Shown: positions 36,440 to 47,100 of the stretch, piece by piece
Numbering within the stretch: position 1 is the first letter of the stretch
How the letters are laid out: each line of letters begins with the position of its first letter
Assembly: GCF_002095435.2 (NCBI RefSeq)
Contig: NZ_MJEJ02000051.1
Coordinates: forward strand, 186,001-250,000
Source of the DNA: Williamsia sp. 1138
GTDB lineage: Bacteria; Actinomycetota; Actinomycetes; Mycobacteriales; Mycobacteriaceae
Direction of reading: 5' to 3'
Length of the DNA stretch: 64,000 bases
Notes under the pieces: model-generated
What the model was told of the DNA's origin: nothing
The model's database searches: none
Seen by the model: only the letters and a program-made list of their open reading frames with translations
Made by a program: the position numbers and the translations under genes

Positions 36440-37018
36440 TCAGTCCGCCGCGCCGGCGCCGTCGACCGAGGACGCGAACTCGGCCAGTTCGATTCGGGTC
36501 TCGCCGTACTGCCGGACCTGCACGTCGGTGAACTCTTCTGGCCACTCTGTGGCCGCGCTACGCGCAGATCGCTCGACGACGACCATCCCGCCAGGCACAA
36601 CGCGACCTGTGGCGAGCAAGCGTAGGAGCTCCGACAGTTGCTCATCCGGTAGGTCGTAGGGCGGATCGGCGAACACGATGTCGGCGACCTTCCCCTGCGT
36701 GCGAAGGTGATCGACCACCCGGCGCCGCGCGACCACCGCGCCGGTAAGGCCGGTGGAGCGGATGTTTGCCTCGATCACCTTGGCCGCCTTGCTTCCGGAT
36801 TCGACCAGCACCACGGAGGCGGCACCGCGGGACAGCGCCTCGAGCCCCAGCGCCCCTGACCCCGCGAACAAATCGAGCACCGCCGCTCCATCGAAATCGA
36901 CGCGGGCCGCAAGGATGTTGAAGACCGCTTCCCGGACGCGGTCGGTGGTCGGCCGGGTGCCCGCCTCGGGTACGGACAGCCGTCTGCCCCGGGCGGCGCC
37001 GGCGATGATGCGGGTCAT
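36440..37018 (-). CDS. rsmD: 16S rRNA (guanine966-N2)-methyltransferase RsmD
   Basis: Methylates G966 of 16S rRNA during 30S assembly. The SAM-binding motif is 'VLDLFAGSGALGLEALSRGA' and the catalytic tetrapeptide is DPPY in 'IVFADPPYDLP'. ATG 37018 gives MTRIIAGAARGRRL, the usual family start (192 aa); ATG 37027 is an alternative and the frame is open to 37063. It is divergent from ectA. Confidence 0.94.
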   Translation of the reverse strand: MTRIIAGAARGRRLSVPEAGTRPTTDRVREAVFNILAARVDFDGAAVLDLFAGSGALGLEALSRGAASVVLVESGSKAAKVIEANIRSTGLTGAVVARRRVVDHLRTQGKVADIVFADPPYDLPDEQLSELLRLLATGRVVPGGMVVVERSARSAATEWPEEFTDVQVRQYGETRIELAEFASSVDGAGAAD

Positions 37019-37092
37019 GATGTCCATTGTCCAGCTTGATCCACCGCCGATTCGCACCGGCATGCGTCTGCATTGGTTGAACAGATCAAGTA

Positions 37093-37112
37093 TTTGTGAG
37101 CCACCTCACAAA
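37093..37112. promoter_or_regulatory. Perfect palindrome upstream of ectA
   Basis: TTTGTGAG-CCAC-CTCACAAA is a perfect 8+8 inverted repeat in the rsmD-ectA gap, about 95 bases before ectA. It looks like a dimeric regulator site and could control ectABC. Downstream, GTGACA at about 37168 and TAACTT at about 37191 are spaced 17 bases apart and could be -35 and -10 elements with a very short leader. Confidence 0.5.
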
Positions 37113-37205
37113 GCACCGCTGAGCAGGGGCTAAGGGGGTGCTTTCGGCACCAATTCCCGTAGGTGGGTGACATTGGTGTGATGCCTTGTTAACTTGAAAA
37201 TCGAT

Positions 37206-37727
37206 ATGAGCCCAACTCAGATCAGCGCTACCCTAACCGCCGCGCCGGACGCGGTGGCATTTCGTAAGCCAAAGGTTTCCGACGGAGTCCGGCTCTGGGA
37301 AATCGCCCGTGACTCGAAAGTTCTCGATCTGAACTCGAGTTACGCCTACCTTCTGTGGTGTCAGGATTACGCCCAGACTTCAGTGGTCGCCGAGGTGGAC
37401 GGCAAAGTGGTCGGTTTCGTGACCGGCTATCTGCGCCCGCAACTCCCGGACGCGGTCATGGTGTGGCAGGTAGCTGTCGACGCCGACCAGCGGGGACTCG
37501 GATTGGCCGGAAAGATGTTGAGCCAGCTGATGGATCGGCTCGAACCTCGCGGCATCACCACGCTGCACACCACCATCAGCCCGGACAACACCGCATCGCA
37601 GGCCTTGTTCGCCGGCCTCGCCGAACGTCGAGGGATGGACTTCCGCAGGGAAGACCTCTTCTCCCCCAACGACTTTCCGGATGATCACGAACCAGAAGAT
37701 CTGTACATCGTCGCTCCGCGACGCTGA
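37206..37727 (+). CDS. ectA: L-2,4-diaminobutyrate acetyltransferase EctA
   Basis: GNAT-fold enzyme that acetylates diaminobutyrate from acetyl-CoA in ectoine synthesis. The 173-aa protein shows 'DGVRLWEIARDSKVLDLNSSYAYLLWC' typical of EctA and the acetyl-CoA loop 'VAVDADQRGLGLAGKML'. ATG 37206 is preferred; a TTG at 37194 adds four residues. No Shine-Dalgarno lies before either, so a leaderless mRNA is likely. It is first of ectABC, with a 181-base gap before ectB. Confidence 0.95.
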   Translation: MSPTQISATLTAAPDAVAFRKPKVSDGVRLWEIARDSKVLDLNSSYAYLLWCQDYAQTSVVAEVDGKVVGFVTGYLRPQLPDAVMVWQVAVDADQRGLGLAGKMLSQLMDRLEPRGITTLHTTISPDNTASQALFAGLAERRGMDFRREDLFSPNDFPDDHEPEDLYIVAPRR

Positions 37728-37908
37728 CACCGACATCTGACGAACGGTCGACGCCACCCCGGATCGACCCCTATCGCGGCCTGTCACGGTCGCTGACGGC
37801 AGGCGCGGGGATTGACCCCCCGCCCGCCAGTACTTTGTTCATCAGTCGAATGATGGCTGCCCACCAGTCGCATGGTCGACTGAATTTTCGCACCCTTCGG
37901 AGGACGAA

Positions 37909-39186
37909 ATGACTGCATCTGTGCAAGAGACCTTTTCCAGCAATATCTTCGAGACCCGCGAGTCCGAGGTCCGGAGCTACAGCCGAGGCTGGCCCGCCAT
38001 CTTCACCAGCGCCAAGGGCGCGTGGTTGACCGATCGCGACGGCAAGCAGTACCTCGACTTCTTCGCCGGGGCCGGAGCGCTCAACTATGGGCACAACAAT
38101 CCGGTCCTGAAGGCCGCACTCCTCGACTACATCGAGAGCGACGGGATCACCCACGGCCTCGACATGTCAACGGTCGCCAAAGGCGAGTTCCTGCAGACGT
38201 TCCAGGACAAGATCCTCGAGCCCCGTGGACTCGACTACAAGGTCCAGTTCCCCGGCCCGACCGGCACCAATGCGGTCGAAAGTGCGCTGAAGCTCGCCAG
38301 GAAGGTGACCGGTCGAACCTCGATCATCAACTTCACCAACGCATTTCACGGCATGACTCTGGGTGCCCTTTCGGTGACCGGAAACTCCATGAAGCGTGCG
38401 GGCGCCGGTATCCCGCTGGTACACGCCACCCCGATGCCGTTCGACAACTATTTCGGCGGCGTCATGGAGGACTTCAGCTGGTTCGAGCGCGTACTCGACG
38501 ACTCCGGCAGTGGGCTGAACCGCCCGGCAGCAGTCATCGTCGAGACGGTTCAAGGTGAAGGCGGCGTCAACATCGCACGGCCGGAATGGCTTCAAGCTCT
38601 TGCCGAGCTCTGCAAGCGCCGCGAGATCCTGCTGATCGTCGACGATGTGCAGATGGGCTGCGGACGCACCGGCCCATTCTTTTCGTTCGAGATCGCCGGC
38701 ATTACGCCGGACATCGTCACGATGTCGAAGTCGATCGGCGGCTACGGGATGCCGATGGCGCTGACCCTGTTCAAGCCCGAGCTGGACGTGTGGTCGCCGG
38801 GTGAGCACAACGGAACCTTCCGCGGGAACAATCCCGCTTTCGTGACCGCCAAAAAGGCGATCGAAGAGTACTGGTCGGACGACACCTTCGAAAAAGAGGT
38901 CATCGCCAAGGGTGAGCGCATCCGCGACTTCTTCATCTCACTGTGCAGCGCCCACCAGGGCATCAGCACCCGTGGACGCGGCATGGTCCAGGGTCTGGTG
39001 TTCGAGGACGCCGACGCGGCCGCCAAGGTGTGTGGGCTCGCGTACGACCGAGGCCTCCTGGCCGAGACGTCGGGTCCGTCCGACGAGGTCGTGAAGTTGC
39101 TGCCTCCGCTGACCATCACCAACGAGGAACTCGATCAGGGTCTGGCCATCCTCGGGCAGGCCACCGCAGAGGTCCTCAACTCCTGA
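37909..39186 (+). CDS. ectB: Diaminobutyrate-2-oxoglutarate transaminase EctB
   Basis: PLP enzyme that makes L-2,4-diaminobutyrate from aspartate semialdehyde and glutamate. The 425-aa protein matches the EctB length. The PLP lysine is Lys274 in TMSKSIGGYG, with VDDVQMGCGRTG as the preceding Asp motif. GGAGG lies 6 bases upstream of ATG 37909. The 181-base gap after ectA contains CAGTCG repeats and may hold a second promoter or a leader; it is longer than usual for ect operons. Confidence 0.97.
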   Translation: MTASVQETFSSNIFETRESEVRSYSRGWPAIFTSAKGAWLTDRDGKQYLDFFAGAGALNYGHNNPVLKAALLDYIESDGITHGLDMSTVAKGEFLQTFQDKILEPRGLDYKVQFPGPTGTNAVESALKLARKVTGRTSIINFTNAFHGMTLGALSVTGNSMKRAGAGIPLVHATPMPFDNYFGGVMEDFSWFERVLDDSGSGLNRPAAVIVETVQGEGGVNIARPEWLQALAELCKRREILLIVDDVQMGCGRTGPFFSFEIAGITPDIVTMSKSIGGYGMPMALTLFKPELDVWSPGEHNGTFRGNNPAFVTAKKAIEEYWSDDTFEKEVIAKGERIRDFFISLCSAHQGISTRGRGMVQGLVFEDADAAAKVCGLAYDRGLLAETSGPSDEVVKLLPPLTITNEELDQGLAILGQATAEVLNS

Positions 39187-39223
39187 TTCGGCCGAAATCT
39201 GAGCTATCGAAAGGATTTCATAC

Positions 39224-39622
39224 ATGATCGTGCGCACCACCCAAGAAATCACCGGCACCGACCGTGACATCGAAGCGGAGAACGGTAATTGGCGTTCCAA
39301 GCGCATCGTGCTCGGCGGCGACAAGGTTGGATTCTCGTTTCACGAGACCACCATCAAGGCGGGCTCGGTCAACGAGTTCCACTACGCCAACCACGTCGAG
39401 GCGGTGTGGCTCGTCGAGGGCGAAGGCACTCTGACGGACCGGGAAACCGGCGAGGTCTACCCTCTCGGCCCGGGCTCGATGTACCTGCTCAACGGTCACG
39501 AGCGACATACCGTCAAGGCCGACACACAGATGGTCATGCTCTGCGTGTTCAACCCGCCTGTGGTCGGTAATGAAACGCACGACGAGAACGGGGTCTATCC
39601 CCTCGTGACCGTCGGCACCTGA
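39224..39622 (+). CDS. ectC: L-ectoine synthase EctC
   Basis: Cupin-fold metalloenzyme that closes N-acetyl-diaminobutyrate to ectoine. The 132-aa protein begins [21 protein letters not shown] and has the '[30 protein letters not shown]' cupin core and the '[10 protein letters not shown]' block. It ends the operon; no ectD (hydroxylase) follows. A strong terminator lies downstream at 39763-39797. Confidence 0.97.
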   Translation: MIVRTTQEITGTDRDIEAENGNWRSKRIVLGGDKVGFSFHETTIKAGSVNEFHYANHVEAVWLVEGEGTLTDRETGEVYPLGPGSMYLLNGHERHTVKADTQMVMLCVFNPPVVGNETHDENGVYPLVTVGT

Positions 39623-39762
39623 CGGGGTTCGGCCCACCGCGCGCGCAGTTCGCGGACGGGCCTTCGCCTGGGTAGCGCTGGCCGGGCGTTTACACGAAGA
39701 CGCCAGGTTCGCCCGACCCCCGAACCGCCGCGGCGCACACCTACAACGCGGCCGGACCCATG

Positions 39763-39797
39763 AAGGCTCGGCACCCCTGATCAGGGTGCCGAGCCTT
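39763..39797 (+). terminator. Rho-independent terminator after ectC
   Basis: AAGGCTCGGCACCC (39763-39776) pairs perfectly with GGGTGCCGAGCCTT (39784-39797) around a 7-base loop, followed by TTCCC. It is one of the strongest hairpins in the window and probably ends ectABC. The intervening 140 bases hold no gene that I can see. Confidence 0.85.
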
Positions 39798-39823
39798 TTC
39801 CCGTTGCCGAGCCTTTTCCCGTT
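39788..39823. repeat. 18-bp tandem duplication of the terminator 3' arm
   Basis: GCCGAGCCTTTTCCCGTT occurs twice in a row (39788-39805 and 39806-39823), followed by GCCGATGACGGG. The unit includes the distal half of the terminator stem plus its T-run, so a second copy can compete for pairing with the left arm. It looks like recent slippage. Confidence 0.9.
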
Positions 39824-39847
39824 GCCGATGACGGGAGTCCCGGTACT

Positions 39848-40729
39848 GTGGTTGAAGTGCGTACTCGCCCCGTTCAGTGGGCACCAGCCCAGCCGACAAC
39901 GCCCGATCCGGACCTGCCCGACCGCATGGACCGCCTCCGCGAACTGCTGTCCGGTGCACGGACCCTGGCCCTGACGGGCGCCGGCGTATCCACCGATTCG
40001 GGCATTCCCGACTACCGCAGCCCCGGCACACCTGCGCGCACCCCCATGACGATCGACATGTTCCTCAGCACCCCTGACTTCCGACGCCATTACTGGGCCC
40101 GCAACCACCTCGGGTGGCGGCACATGGACTCCGCGCTACCCAACGCAGGCCATCGCGCCCTCGCAACGCTCGAGCGCCGAGGCGCGGTCAGCGGGGTGAT
40201 CACCCAGAACGTGGACATGCTGCACCTCAAGGCCGGCAACCGCGCCGTCCTCGAACTCCACGGTTCATACGGGCGGGTGAGATGTCTCAGCTGTGATCAC
40301 AAGATCTCCCGGCATCACCTCGCCGACTTACTCGAGCCGGTGAACGCCGACTTCGTCAGTCGAATCCGTGGCCGCGGTGCGATCGAGTTCGCGCCCGACG
40401 CCGATGTCGTCGTCGCGGACACCACCGACTTCAGCATGGTCGACTGTCAGATGTGCGGCGGAATACTGAAACCCGACATCGTCTACTTCGGAGAAAGCGT
40501 GTCGAAGACTGTTGTCACGCAGGGGTTTTCCATGGTCGATGACGCAGATGCCCTCCTCGTCCTCGGGTCCTCGCTGACGGTCATGAGTGGACTGCGGTTC
40601 GTCCGGCACGCCAAGCGCACCGGCAAGCCTGTGTTCATCGTCAACCGGGGTCACACCCGTGGGGATGAGCTCGCCACGATGAAGATCGACGGTCCCTGCT
40701 CGCAGGTGCTGGAGTCGCTGGTCAGCTGA
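39848..40729 (+). CDS. Sir2-family NAD-dependent protein deacylase
   Basis: Sirtuin of 293 aa. The NAD-binding motif is LTGAGVSTDSGIPDYRS, followed by 'TQNVDMLHLKAG' and the catalytic His in 'ELHGSYG'. A zinc site has two Cys pairs (CLSC and CQMC), and 'VYFGESVS' and 'LLVLGSSLTVMSGLRFV' complete the family pattern. It is a class II-type or undefined sirtuin rather than CobB, judged by the 'GIPDYRSP' form. GTG 39848 is the start; the N-terminal 25 residues are a Pro-rich extension. It converges on proB, one base apart. Confidence 0.9.
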   Translation: MVEVRTRPVQWAPAQPTTPDPDLPDRMDRLRELLSGARTLALTGAGVSTDSGIPDYRSPGTPARTPMTIDMFLSTPDFRRHYWARNHLGWRHMDSALPNAGHRALATLERRGAVSGVITQNVDMLHLKAGNRAVLELHGSYGRVRCLSCDHKISRHHLADLLEPVNADFVSRIRGRGAIEFAPDADVVVADTTDFSMVDCQMCGGILKPDIVYFGESVSKTVVTQGFSMVDDADALLVLGSSLTVMSGLRFVRHAKRTGKPVFIVNRGHTRGDELATMKIDGPCSQVLESLVS

Positions 40730-40730
40730 T

Positions 40731-41834
40731 CTACAGCGCGACCAGGTCGTCGGCGTGCACGACGGGACGGCGCAGGTCTGCGGGGAGTGCACCGCTCGAC
40801 TTACCGAGCATCTCGCTGACCTCGGACGCGTCGTAGGCGACCACCCCGCGGGCTCGGACCTGTCCGGATTGGTCGGCGAGGTCCACGACGTCTCCGCCGA
40901 AGAACCTACCGGCAGCCGCAACGATCCCCGCCGAGAGCAGTGAGCGCCTGGCCGTCGACACCGCGCGCACCGCGCCGTCGTCGAGCACGAGTCGACCCGT
41001 GGCCTCCGCCGCATGCCGAACCCAGAACTTGCGGGCCGAAAGTCGTTGGGCGCGAGGCGCAAATGCGGTGCCAACTGACGCATCCGTCAATGCGGCCGCG
41101 GCATCGGCGGCCGCGGCCAACAGGACGGGCAGACCGGCGTCTGCGGCCAGACGTGCGGCAGACAGCTTTGACGCCATCCCCCCCGTGCCCAGCGCGCCAC
41201 CTGTGCCGGCGATGACCCCTTCGAGGTCGTCGGGGCCGTCCACCTCGCGGATCAAGGTCGCTCCGCCCTTACGCGGATCACCGTCATACAGACCATCCAC
41301 ATCCGAGAGCAGGATGAGCGCATCGGCTCCCGCCAGGTGAGCCACCAGTGCGGCGAGCCGATCGTTGTCGCCGAACCGGATCTCGTTGGTGGCCACCGTG
41401 TCGTTCTCGTTCACGATCGCGACGGCGCCGAGCGAGCGCAGCCTGTCCAGGGTCCGCTGGGCGTTCGCGTGGTGGGCACGCAGCGACACATCATGAGCGG
41501 TGAGCAGCACCTGTCCGACCGTCCTGCCGTACCGAGCGAAAGACGTGTTCCACGCGTGTGCCAACGCCAGCTGACCGACACTGGCCGCAGCCTGCTTGGT
41601 CGCCAGATCCTGCGGCCGCGACCTCAGTCCCAGCGGGGCTATGCCGGCGCCGATCGCACCGGACGAAACGACGATGACGTCTGAACCCGAACACATGCGA
41701 GCCTCGATGGCGTCCGCCAGCGCATCGAGTCGACCGGTGTCCAAACCTGTCGTCAACTCCGTCAGAGCAGACGAACCGATCTTGACCACAACACTGCGTG
41801 CACCCGAAATTCGTTGGCGAGTAACGCTATCCAC
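40731..41834 (-). CDS. proB: Glutamate 5-kinase
   Basis: First enzyme of proline synthesis; phosphorylates glutamate. The amino-acid-kinase domain shows '[11 protein letters not shown]' at the N terminus, '[12 protein letters not shown]', 'VLLTAHDV' and '[17 protein letters not shown]', followed by a C-terminal PUA domain ('[23 protein letters not shown]'). GTG 41834 (367 aa) overlaps the obg stop by eight bases; the frame is open to 41906. proA is not adjacent in the window. Confidence 0.95.
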   Translation of the reverse strand: MDSVTRQRISGARSVVVKIGSSALTELTTGLDTGRLDALADAIEARMCSGSDVIVVSSGAIGAGIAPLGLRSRPQDLATKQAAASVGQLALAHAWNTSFARYGRTVGQVLLTAHDVSLRAHHANAQRTLDRLRSLGAVAIVNENDTVATNEIRFGDNDRLAALVAHLAGADALILLSDVDGLYDGDPRKGGATLIREVDGPDDLEGVIAGTGGALGTGGMASKLSAARLAADAGLPVLLAAAADAAAALTDASVGTAFAPRAQRLSARKFWVRHAAEATGRLVLDDGAVRAVSTARRSLLSAGIVAAAGRFFGGDVVDLADQSGQVRARGVVAYDASEVSEMLGKSSGALPADLRRPVVHADDLVAL

Positions 41835-43296
41835 GATCGTCGGGTTCCTCGAGTTCGGGGTCCAGGCCACGGCGAAGGCGACGAGCAATTTTTCGGTCGG
41901 TGGCACCGATACGTTCGGGACGATCGAGCCTGATGTCGGATCCGCGTCCGCTCATCGGGAAGTCCTCGGCCACGGGGGTCATGGGTTCCCATTCGAACGT
42001 CACCTCTCCGATGGTCACCGAACAGCCGGCTTCGGCACCGAGTTTGATCAGCTCGGCCTCGACCCCCAAGCGATTGAGCCGGTCGGCGAGGTATCCGACG
42101 GCCTCGTCATTGCCGAACTGGGTCTGCTTGATCCAGCGCTCCGGCCGGACGCCGCGCACGATGAACGCACCTGGCTCGGCGGGGTCGGAGATGATCGAGA
42201 AACCGTTGTCGTCGGTCGCGATGGGCCGGATCACCGGGCGTCGCGCAATCGGCTTGGGGTGATCGATGCGGTACTGGCGCACGAGATCTGCGAGGGCGTA
42301 GGTGAGTTCTTTCAGACCCTTGTGGGTCACCGCCGAGATGGCGAAGACCGGCCAGCCGCGTTCGGAGAGTTCCGCGGTGACCATCTCGGCCAGTTCCGCG
42401 GCCTCCGGCACGTCGATCTTGTTGAGGATCACCACCCGAGGCCGATTCGCCAGCTCGCCCAGCCCGGTATCGGACTGCAGCGCAGGCTGGTAGGCCGCGA
42501 GTTCACCTTCGAGTACGTCGATATCGGTGATCGGGTCGCGGCCGGGCTCCAGGGTGGCGCAATCGACCACGTGTGCCAGGACCGCGCATCGCTCCAGATG
42601 CCGGAGGAAGTCCAGACCCAGGCCCCGACCGGTGGACGCTCCCGGGATCAGTCCCGGTACGTCGGCGATGGTGAACACATCCGAGCCGCTGTTGACCACA
42701 CCGAGGTTCGGTCGCAGAGTGGTGAACGGGTAGTCCGCGATCTTCGGCTTTGCCGCCGACAGCACGGACACGAGCGAGGACTTGCCCGCGGAAGGGAACC
42801 CGACCAGCCCGACGTCCGCGACGGACTTGAGTTCGAGTACGAGCTCGCGAATCTCGCCTTCTTCGCCGTTGAGGGCAAAGCCGGGCGCCTTGCGTGCGCG
42901 CGACGCCAGCGACGCATTGCCGAGCCCGCCGCGACCACCGGACGCGGCGGCGAAGGTGGTGCCCTCACCGACCAGGTCGGCCAGCAGGCGGCCTTCCGCG
43001 TCGAGCACCATCGTGCCGTCGGGTACGGGAAGAATCAGCGGTTCACCGTTGGCGCCGTCACGGTTCGCGCCCGCACCCGGACGACCGTTTCCGGCTTTGG
43101 CGTGGGGATGGAAATGGAAGTCGAGCAACGTGTGAACCTGCGGATCGACGACCAGGGTGACGTCGCCGCCGTTGCCCCCGTTGCCGCCGTCTGGTCCGCC
43201 GAGCGGCTTGAACTTCTCGCGGTGCACTGACGAGCAGCCATGTCCCCCGTTGCCCGCGGTCGCGTGAATCGTCACGCGGTCAACAAATCTCGACAT
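41827..43296 (-). CDS. obg: GTPase Obg/CgtA
   Basis: Essential GTPase that links ribosome assembly with growth control. The 489-aa protein has the Gly-rich Obg fold (residues 1-158, '[10 protein letters not shown]'), the GTP-binding domain with GFPSAGKSS (166-174), DVPG and NKID, and the C-terminal OCT domain found in Gram-positive bacteria (about 350-430). It starts [12 protein letters not shown]. It follows rpmA and rplU on the same strand, as in most bacteria. Confidence 0.97.
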   Translation of the reverse strand: MSRFVDRVTIHATAGNGGHGCSSVHREKFKPLGGPDGGNGGNGGDVTLVVDPQVHTLLDFHFHPHAKAGNGRPGAGANRDGANGEPLILPVPDGTMVLDAEGRLLADLVGEGTTFAAASGGRGGLGNASLASRARKAPGFALNGEEGEIRELVLELKSVADVGLVGFPSAGKSSLVSVLSAAKPKIADYPFTTLRPNLGVVNSGSDVFTIADVPGLIPGASTGRGLGLDFLRHLERCAVLAHVVDCATLEPGRDPITDIDVLEGELAAYQPALQSDTGLGELANRPRVVILNKIDVPEAAELAEMVTAELSERGWPVFAISAVTHKGLKELTYALADLVRQYRIDHPKPIARRPVIRPIATDDNGFSIISDPAEPGAFIVRGVRPERWIKQTQFGNDEAVGYLADRLNRLGVEAELIKLGAEAGCSVTIGEVTFEWEPMTPVAEDFPMSGRGSDIRLDRPERIGATDRKIARRLRRGLDPELEEPDDRG

Positions 43297-43328
43297 TTTT
43301 TCACCTTGAGAGAGTTCGGAGAATTCCT

Positions 43329-43366
43329 AAGGGGCGGACCGGATCGAATGACCCTGCCCGCCCCTT
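43329..43366 (-). terminator. Hairpin between rpmA and obg
   Basis: AAGGGGCGG (43329-43337) pairs with CCGCCCCTT (43358-43366) around a 20-base loop. On the minus strand it lies after rpmA and before obg, without a U-tract. It may reduce read-through into obg or mark an mRNA 3' end. Confidence 0.45.
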
Positions 43367-43395
43367 GGGAGCTATGAAAAGCCGGCTACGCGGGT

Positions 43396-43659
43396 TCAGG
43401 CCTGCGCAGGTTCCGGCACGATGTTCACGGTCTTGCGGCCGCGCTTCGCACCGAACTCAACAGCACCTGCAGCGAGAGCGAACAGGGTATCGTCGCCGCC
43501 ACGCCCGACATTCACGCCGGGGTGGAAGTGAGTGCCGCGCTGACGGACCAGGATCTCGCCCGCGCTGACCTGCTGGCCACCGAAGCGCTTCACACCGAGC
43601 CGCTGGGCATTCGAATCGCGCCCGTTGCGCGAGCTTGATGCACCCTTCTTATGTGCCAT
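43396..43659 (-). CDS. rpmA: 50S ribosomal protein L27
   Basis: L27 reaches the peptidyl-transferase centre of the ribosome. The 87-aa protein begins [29 protein letters not shown], the exact family pattern, without the N-terminal extension cut in Firmicutes. It follows rplU by 31 bases and is followed by a hairpin and obg. Confidence 0.97.
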   Translation of the reverse strand: MAHKKGASSSRNGRDSNAQRLGVKRFGGQQVSAGEILVRQRGTHFHPGVNVGRGGDDTLFALAAGAVEFGAKRGRKTVNIVPEPAQA

Positions 43660-43690
43660 GACAGATCTCCTGAAAAGTGTGGTGGGCTGT

Positions 43691-44002
43691 TTACTTGATA
43701 CCGGTGACCTTGAGAACCGTCAGCTTCTGACGATGCCCCTGGCGCTTGTGGTAGCCGGTCTTGTTCTTGAACTTGTGGATCTTGATCTTCGGTCCCTTGA
43801 CATGCTCGACGACCTCGGTGGTCACCGAGATCTTCGCCAGCTTGTCGGCGTCTGTCGTCAGGTCCGCGCCATCGACGACAAGCGTCACGGGCAGCGCGAC
43901 GGTGTCGCCCAGCTTGCTGTCAATCTTCTCGACCTTCACCAGATCGCCTTCAGCGACCTTGTACTGCTTACCGCCGGTCTTGACGATTGCGTACGTTGCC
44001 AT
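43691..44002 (-). CDS. rplU: 50S ribosomal protein L21
   Basis: L21 binds 23S rRNA. The 103-aa protein begins [20 protein letters not shown] and contains '[28 protein letters not shown]'-like sequence '[24 protein letters not shown]', typical of L21. It is the first gene of rplU-rpmA-obg-proB. The 169-base gap up to rne holds a small CGGGC/GCCCG hairpin (44039-44052) in the leader and probably the promoter. Confidence 0.97.
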   Translation of the reverse strand: MATYAIVKTGGKQYKVAEGDLVKVEKIDSKLGDTVALPVTLVVDGADLTTDADKLAKISVTTEVVEHVKGPKIKIHKFKNKTGYHKRQGHRQKLTVLKVTGIK

Positions 44003-44171
44003 CGGAGAGCTACCTCTTACTGTCTGTCGTGGTTCGTTCGGGCTCTTGCCCGTTGCCGATCCGGCCGGGCGCTGCAGGACACAGCGCTATCCGTCCGCCG
44101 AATGGCGACTGATCCAGGTTACGGGAGTATGGCCGACCGGGTCAAACCAGCGTCTGTCGCCGTGTCCCCGA

Positions 44172-47100
44172 TCACTCCTCCACCGGCGGCCCTGCCGGCC
44201 TACCGGCTGCCCGCCGACGCGGCTTGCGTCGTACGGCGACCGCCGGCTCATCGGATGGTGTCGTCGAACCCGACGTCGTGATGGGCCCCGACGTCGTCAC
44301 CGGCGGGGTCGTCACCGGCTCCGCAGTGATCACGTCGGTGATCACCGCCGTATCCGGCGACGTCACTGTCGGCGCCGCCGCCTTGCGACGGACTGCACGG
44401 CGCCGCTTCGGGGGTGCTGCTGTCTCTGCCGTCGGTTCGGGCTCCGGCGTGGTGGGCTGGGCCACGACAACCGGCTCGTCGCCGGCGGGCGGCTCAGCCT
44501 CAGGCGCAGCCACCGCCGTTTGCTCGGCCGAACCGGCCGGAGATGTGCTCTCCGTGGCCTCGACGACCGACGACGTGGCGTCCGGCGCAGCGGCTGGTTT
44601 GCTGCCGTTTCGCCCCGCCCCGCGCCTCGACCTGGACCTCGAAGAACCGTTGGTCCTCGGCTCGACCTCCGGGGCGGTCTTCTCGTCCGGTGTCTCGGAG
44701 GCGTCTGAAGCGGCCGGGTTCGACGCCGAGTCGGTGACCTCGAAATCCTTCAGCTCCTCGCCGGTGACCTCCGGCGTCTGCGCCTCCGGGTCAACGGCGT
44801 CGGGATCGGTCGTGTGGCTCGCCATCGCGCGGAACATCGGGTGCTCCGCCGGACTGTGGGCGGCCGGCTTGGTCTCCGCAGCGGCGGGCTGGTCGGGCTT
44901 GCCATTACGCCGATTACGCCTGGCACGCTTCGCGTTGTCGCCTCCACCACCCGCGCCGCGACCGGGGTCGTCGCCGCCGCCGGAGATCTCCACCGGGTTG
45001 GCATGTATGACGATTCCCCGGCCGTTACAGCACGTACAGGTGGTCGAGAAGGCCTCGAGCAGTCCGGTTCCGAGTCGTTTACGTGTCATCTGGACCAGGC
45101 CCAGCGAGGTCACCTCGGACACCTGATGGCGGGTGCGATCACGGCCAAGTGCCTCCGTGAGCCTGCGCAGCACCAGGTCCCGGTTCGATTCGAGGACCAT
45201 GTCGATGAAGTCGACGATGATCATGCCGCCGATGTCGCGGAGCCGCATCTGCCGCACGATCTCTTCGGCGGCCTCGAGGTTGTTCCGCGTGACCGTCTCT
45301 TCCAGGTTGCCGCCGGAACCCGTGAACTTGCCGGTGTTCACGTCGACCACTGTCATCGCCTCGGTGTGCTCGATGATCAGCGTTCCACCGGAGGGCAACC
45401 AGACCTTGCGATCGAGCGCCTTCGCGAGCTGTTCGTCGATCCGATGAACGTCGAACACGTCGGGGGCATCGGCGTGGGCCTTGTCGAAACGCTCAGTGCG
45501 ATCGAGCAGATCGGGCGCGACGCTGCGAACGTAGTTCTCGACCTGGTTCCAGGCGCCGTTTCCCTCGACGACGAGCTTCTTGAAGTCCTCGTTGAACAGG
45601 TCGCGGACGACCTTCACCAAGAGATCCGGCTCTTCGTACAGGGTCTGCGGAGCCGCCGATTTCGATTTGCCCGCCGCAGGATTGGCAGCGTTGATGGTCT
45701 CCCATTGCTGCTGGAGTCGTTCGATGTCGCGGGTCAGCTCGTCCGCAGCCACCCCTTCGGAGGCGGTACGGATGATCACACCGGCGTCGTCGGGGACGAT
45801 CTTGCCGAGAATTGCCTTGAGCCGCTTGCGCTCGGTGTCGGGCAGCTTACGACTGATGCCGGTGGATCCACCCCCGGGGACGTACACGAGGTAACGTCCC
45901 GCCAGCGAGATCTGTGTGGTCAGCCGTGCACCCTTGTGCCCCACAGGATCCTTGCTCACCTGCACGAGAACCGGGTCTCCGGGGCGCAGAGCTTGCTCGA
46001 TCTTGCGTGAGCCGCCGTCGAGTCCGGCCGCATCCCAGTTGACCTCACCGGCGTAGAGCACGCCGTTGCGTCCCCTGCCGATGTCGACGAACGCGGCTTC
46101 CATACCCGGCAGGACATTCTGTACCCGGCCGAGGTAGATGTTGCCGACCATCGACGAAGAGTTCGAGGTCGTCACGAAATGTTCGACCAGCACGCCGTCT
46201 TCGAGAACAGCGACCTGCGTGTAGTCGCGGGTGGCCTGCGGCGCCGCGTCACCACCGTTGTCACCGTGGGCGTCGTGGGTCACGGTCGCCGCGACTCCCG
46301 AGCGCTCGCGGACGACCATCACACGGTCGACGGCTTCGCGCCGGGCCAAGAATTCGGATTCGCTCAGGATCGGCGGCCGCCTGCGGCCCGCATCGCGTCC
46401 GTCCCGACGTCGCTGTCGTTTGGCCTCGAGCCTGGTGGACCCCGAGATGCCCTGGACTTCGTCGCGCCCTCGCGCCTTGTTGCGCGGTTCGCGCTCGTGA
46501 ACGACCGTGTTGGGCGGATCATCAGAGGGTCCGGAGTCGTCGCCATCACCGCCCTTGCGACGACGGCGACGCCGACGCCGACGGTTGGCAGAGCCGCCAT
46601 CGGCGGAGTCGTCCTGGTCATCCGACTCCGCCGAGTCGGCGTCGGGATCGGTCTCCGACTCCTTCGACTCCTCGGTATCCGGCTTGGCCGCGGCATCCGA
46701 GGTCGCTGCCTCGTCTCCGCCCTGCTCGCCCTGGTCGTCTTCGCTCTCGGTCCTGGGCTTCTTCGGCCGGCTCCGCTTGCGTTTGCTGCTCTTGATGTCC
46801 GGCTTGTCCGACGTGTCGGCGTCGTCCGAGGTGGGTTTGTGGTCGGAAGAGTCTGCTGATCCGGCCTCGTCATCCGAGGTGGCCGAGTCGGCACCGGTGT
46901 CCTCGTCGGAGCTGTCCTGATCATCCGCGGTGCTCTGGTCGTCGGTGCCGCCCTGGTCACCGCGACCGCGGCCGCGACCACGACGCCCCCGACGCCGCTT
47001 GCGGGACGCGGTGTCACCGTCGTCATCGGAGTCGTCCTGATCAGAGGTGTCATCGGTGTCGGCCGGTTGCTCCGTCGACCGGACCGATTGCTCCGCCGAC

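Noticed and set aside
37728-37908. Riboswitch or small gene in the ectA-ectB gap
   Set aside because: No known riboswitch core is recognisable and no convincing frame exists; only short CAGTCG repeats were seen.
39623-39847. Missing ectD or other small gene after ectC
   Set aside because: No open frame with a family match; the stretch contains only the terminator and an 18-bp duplication.
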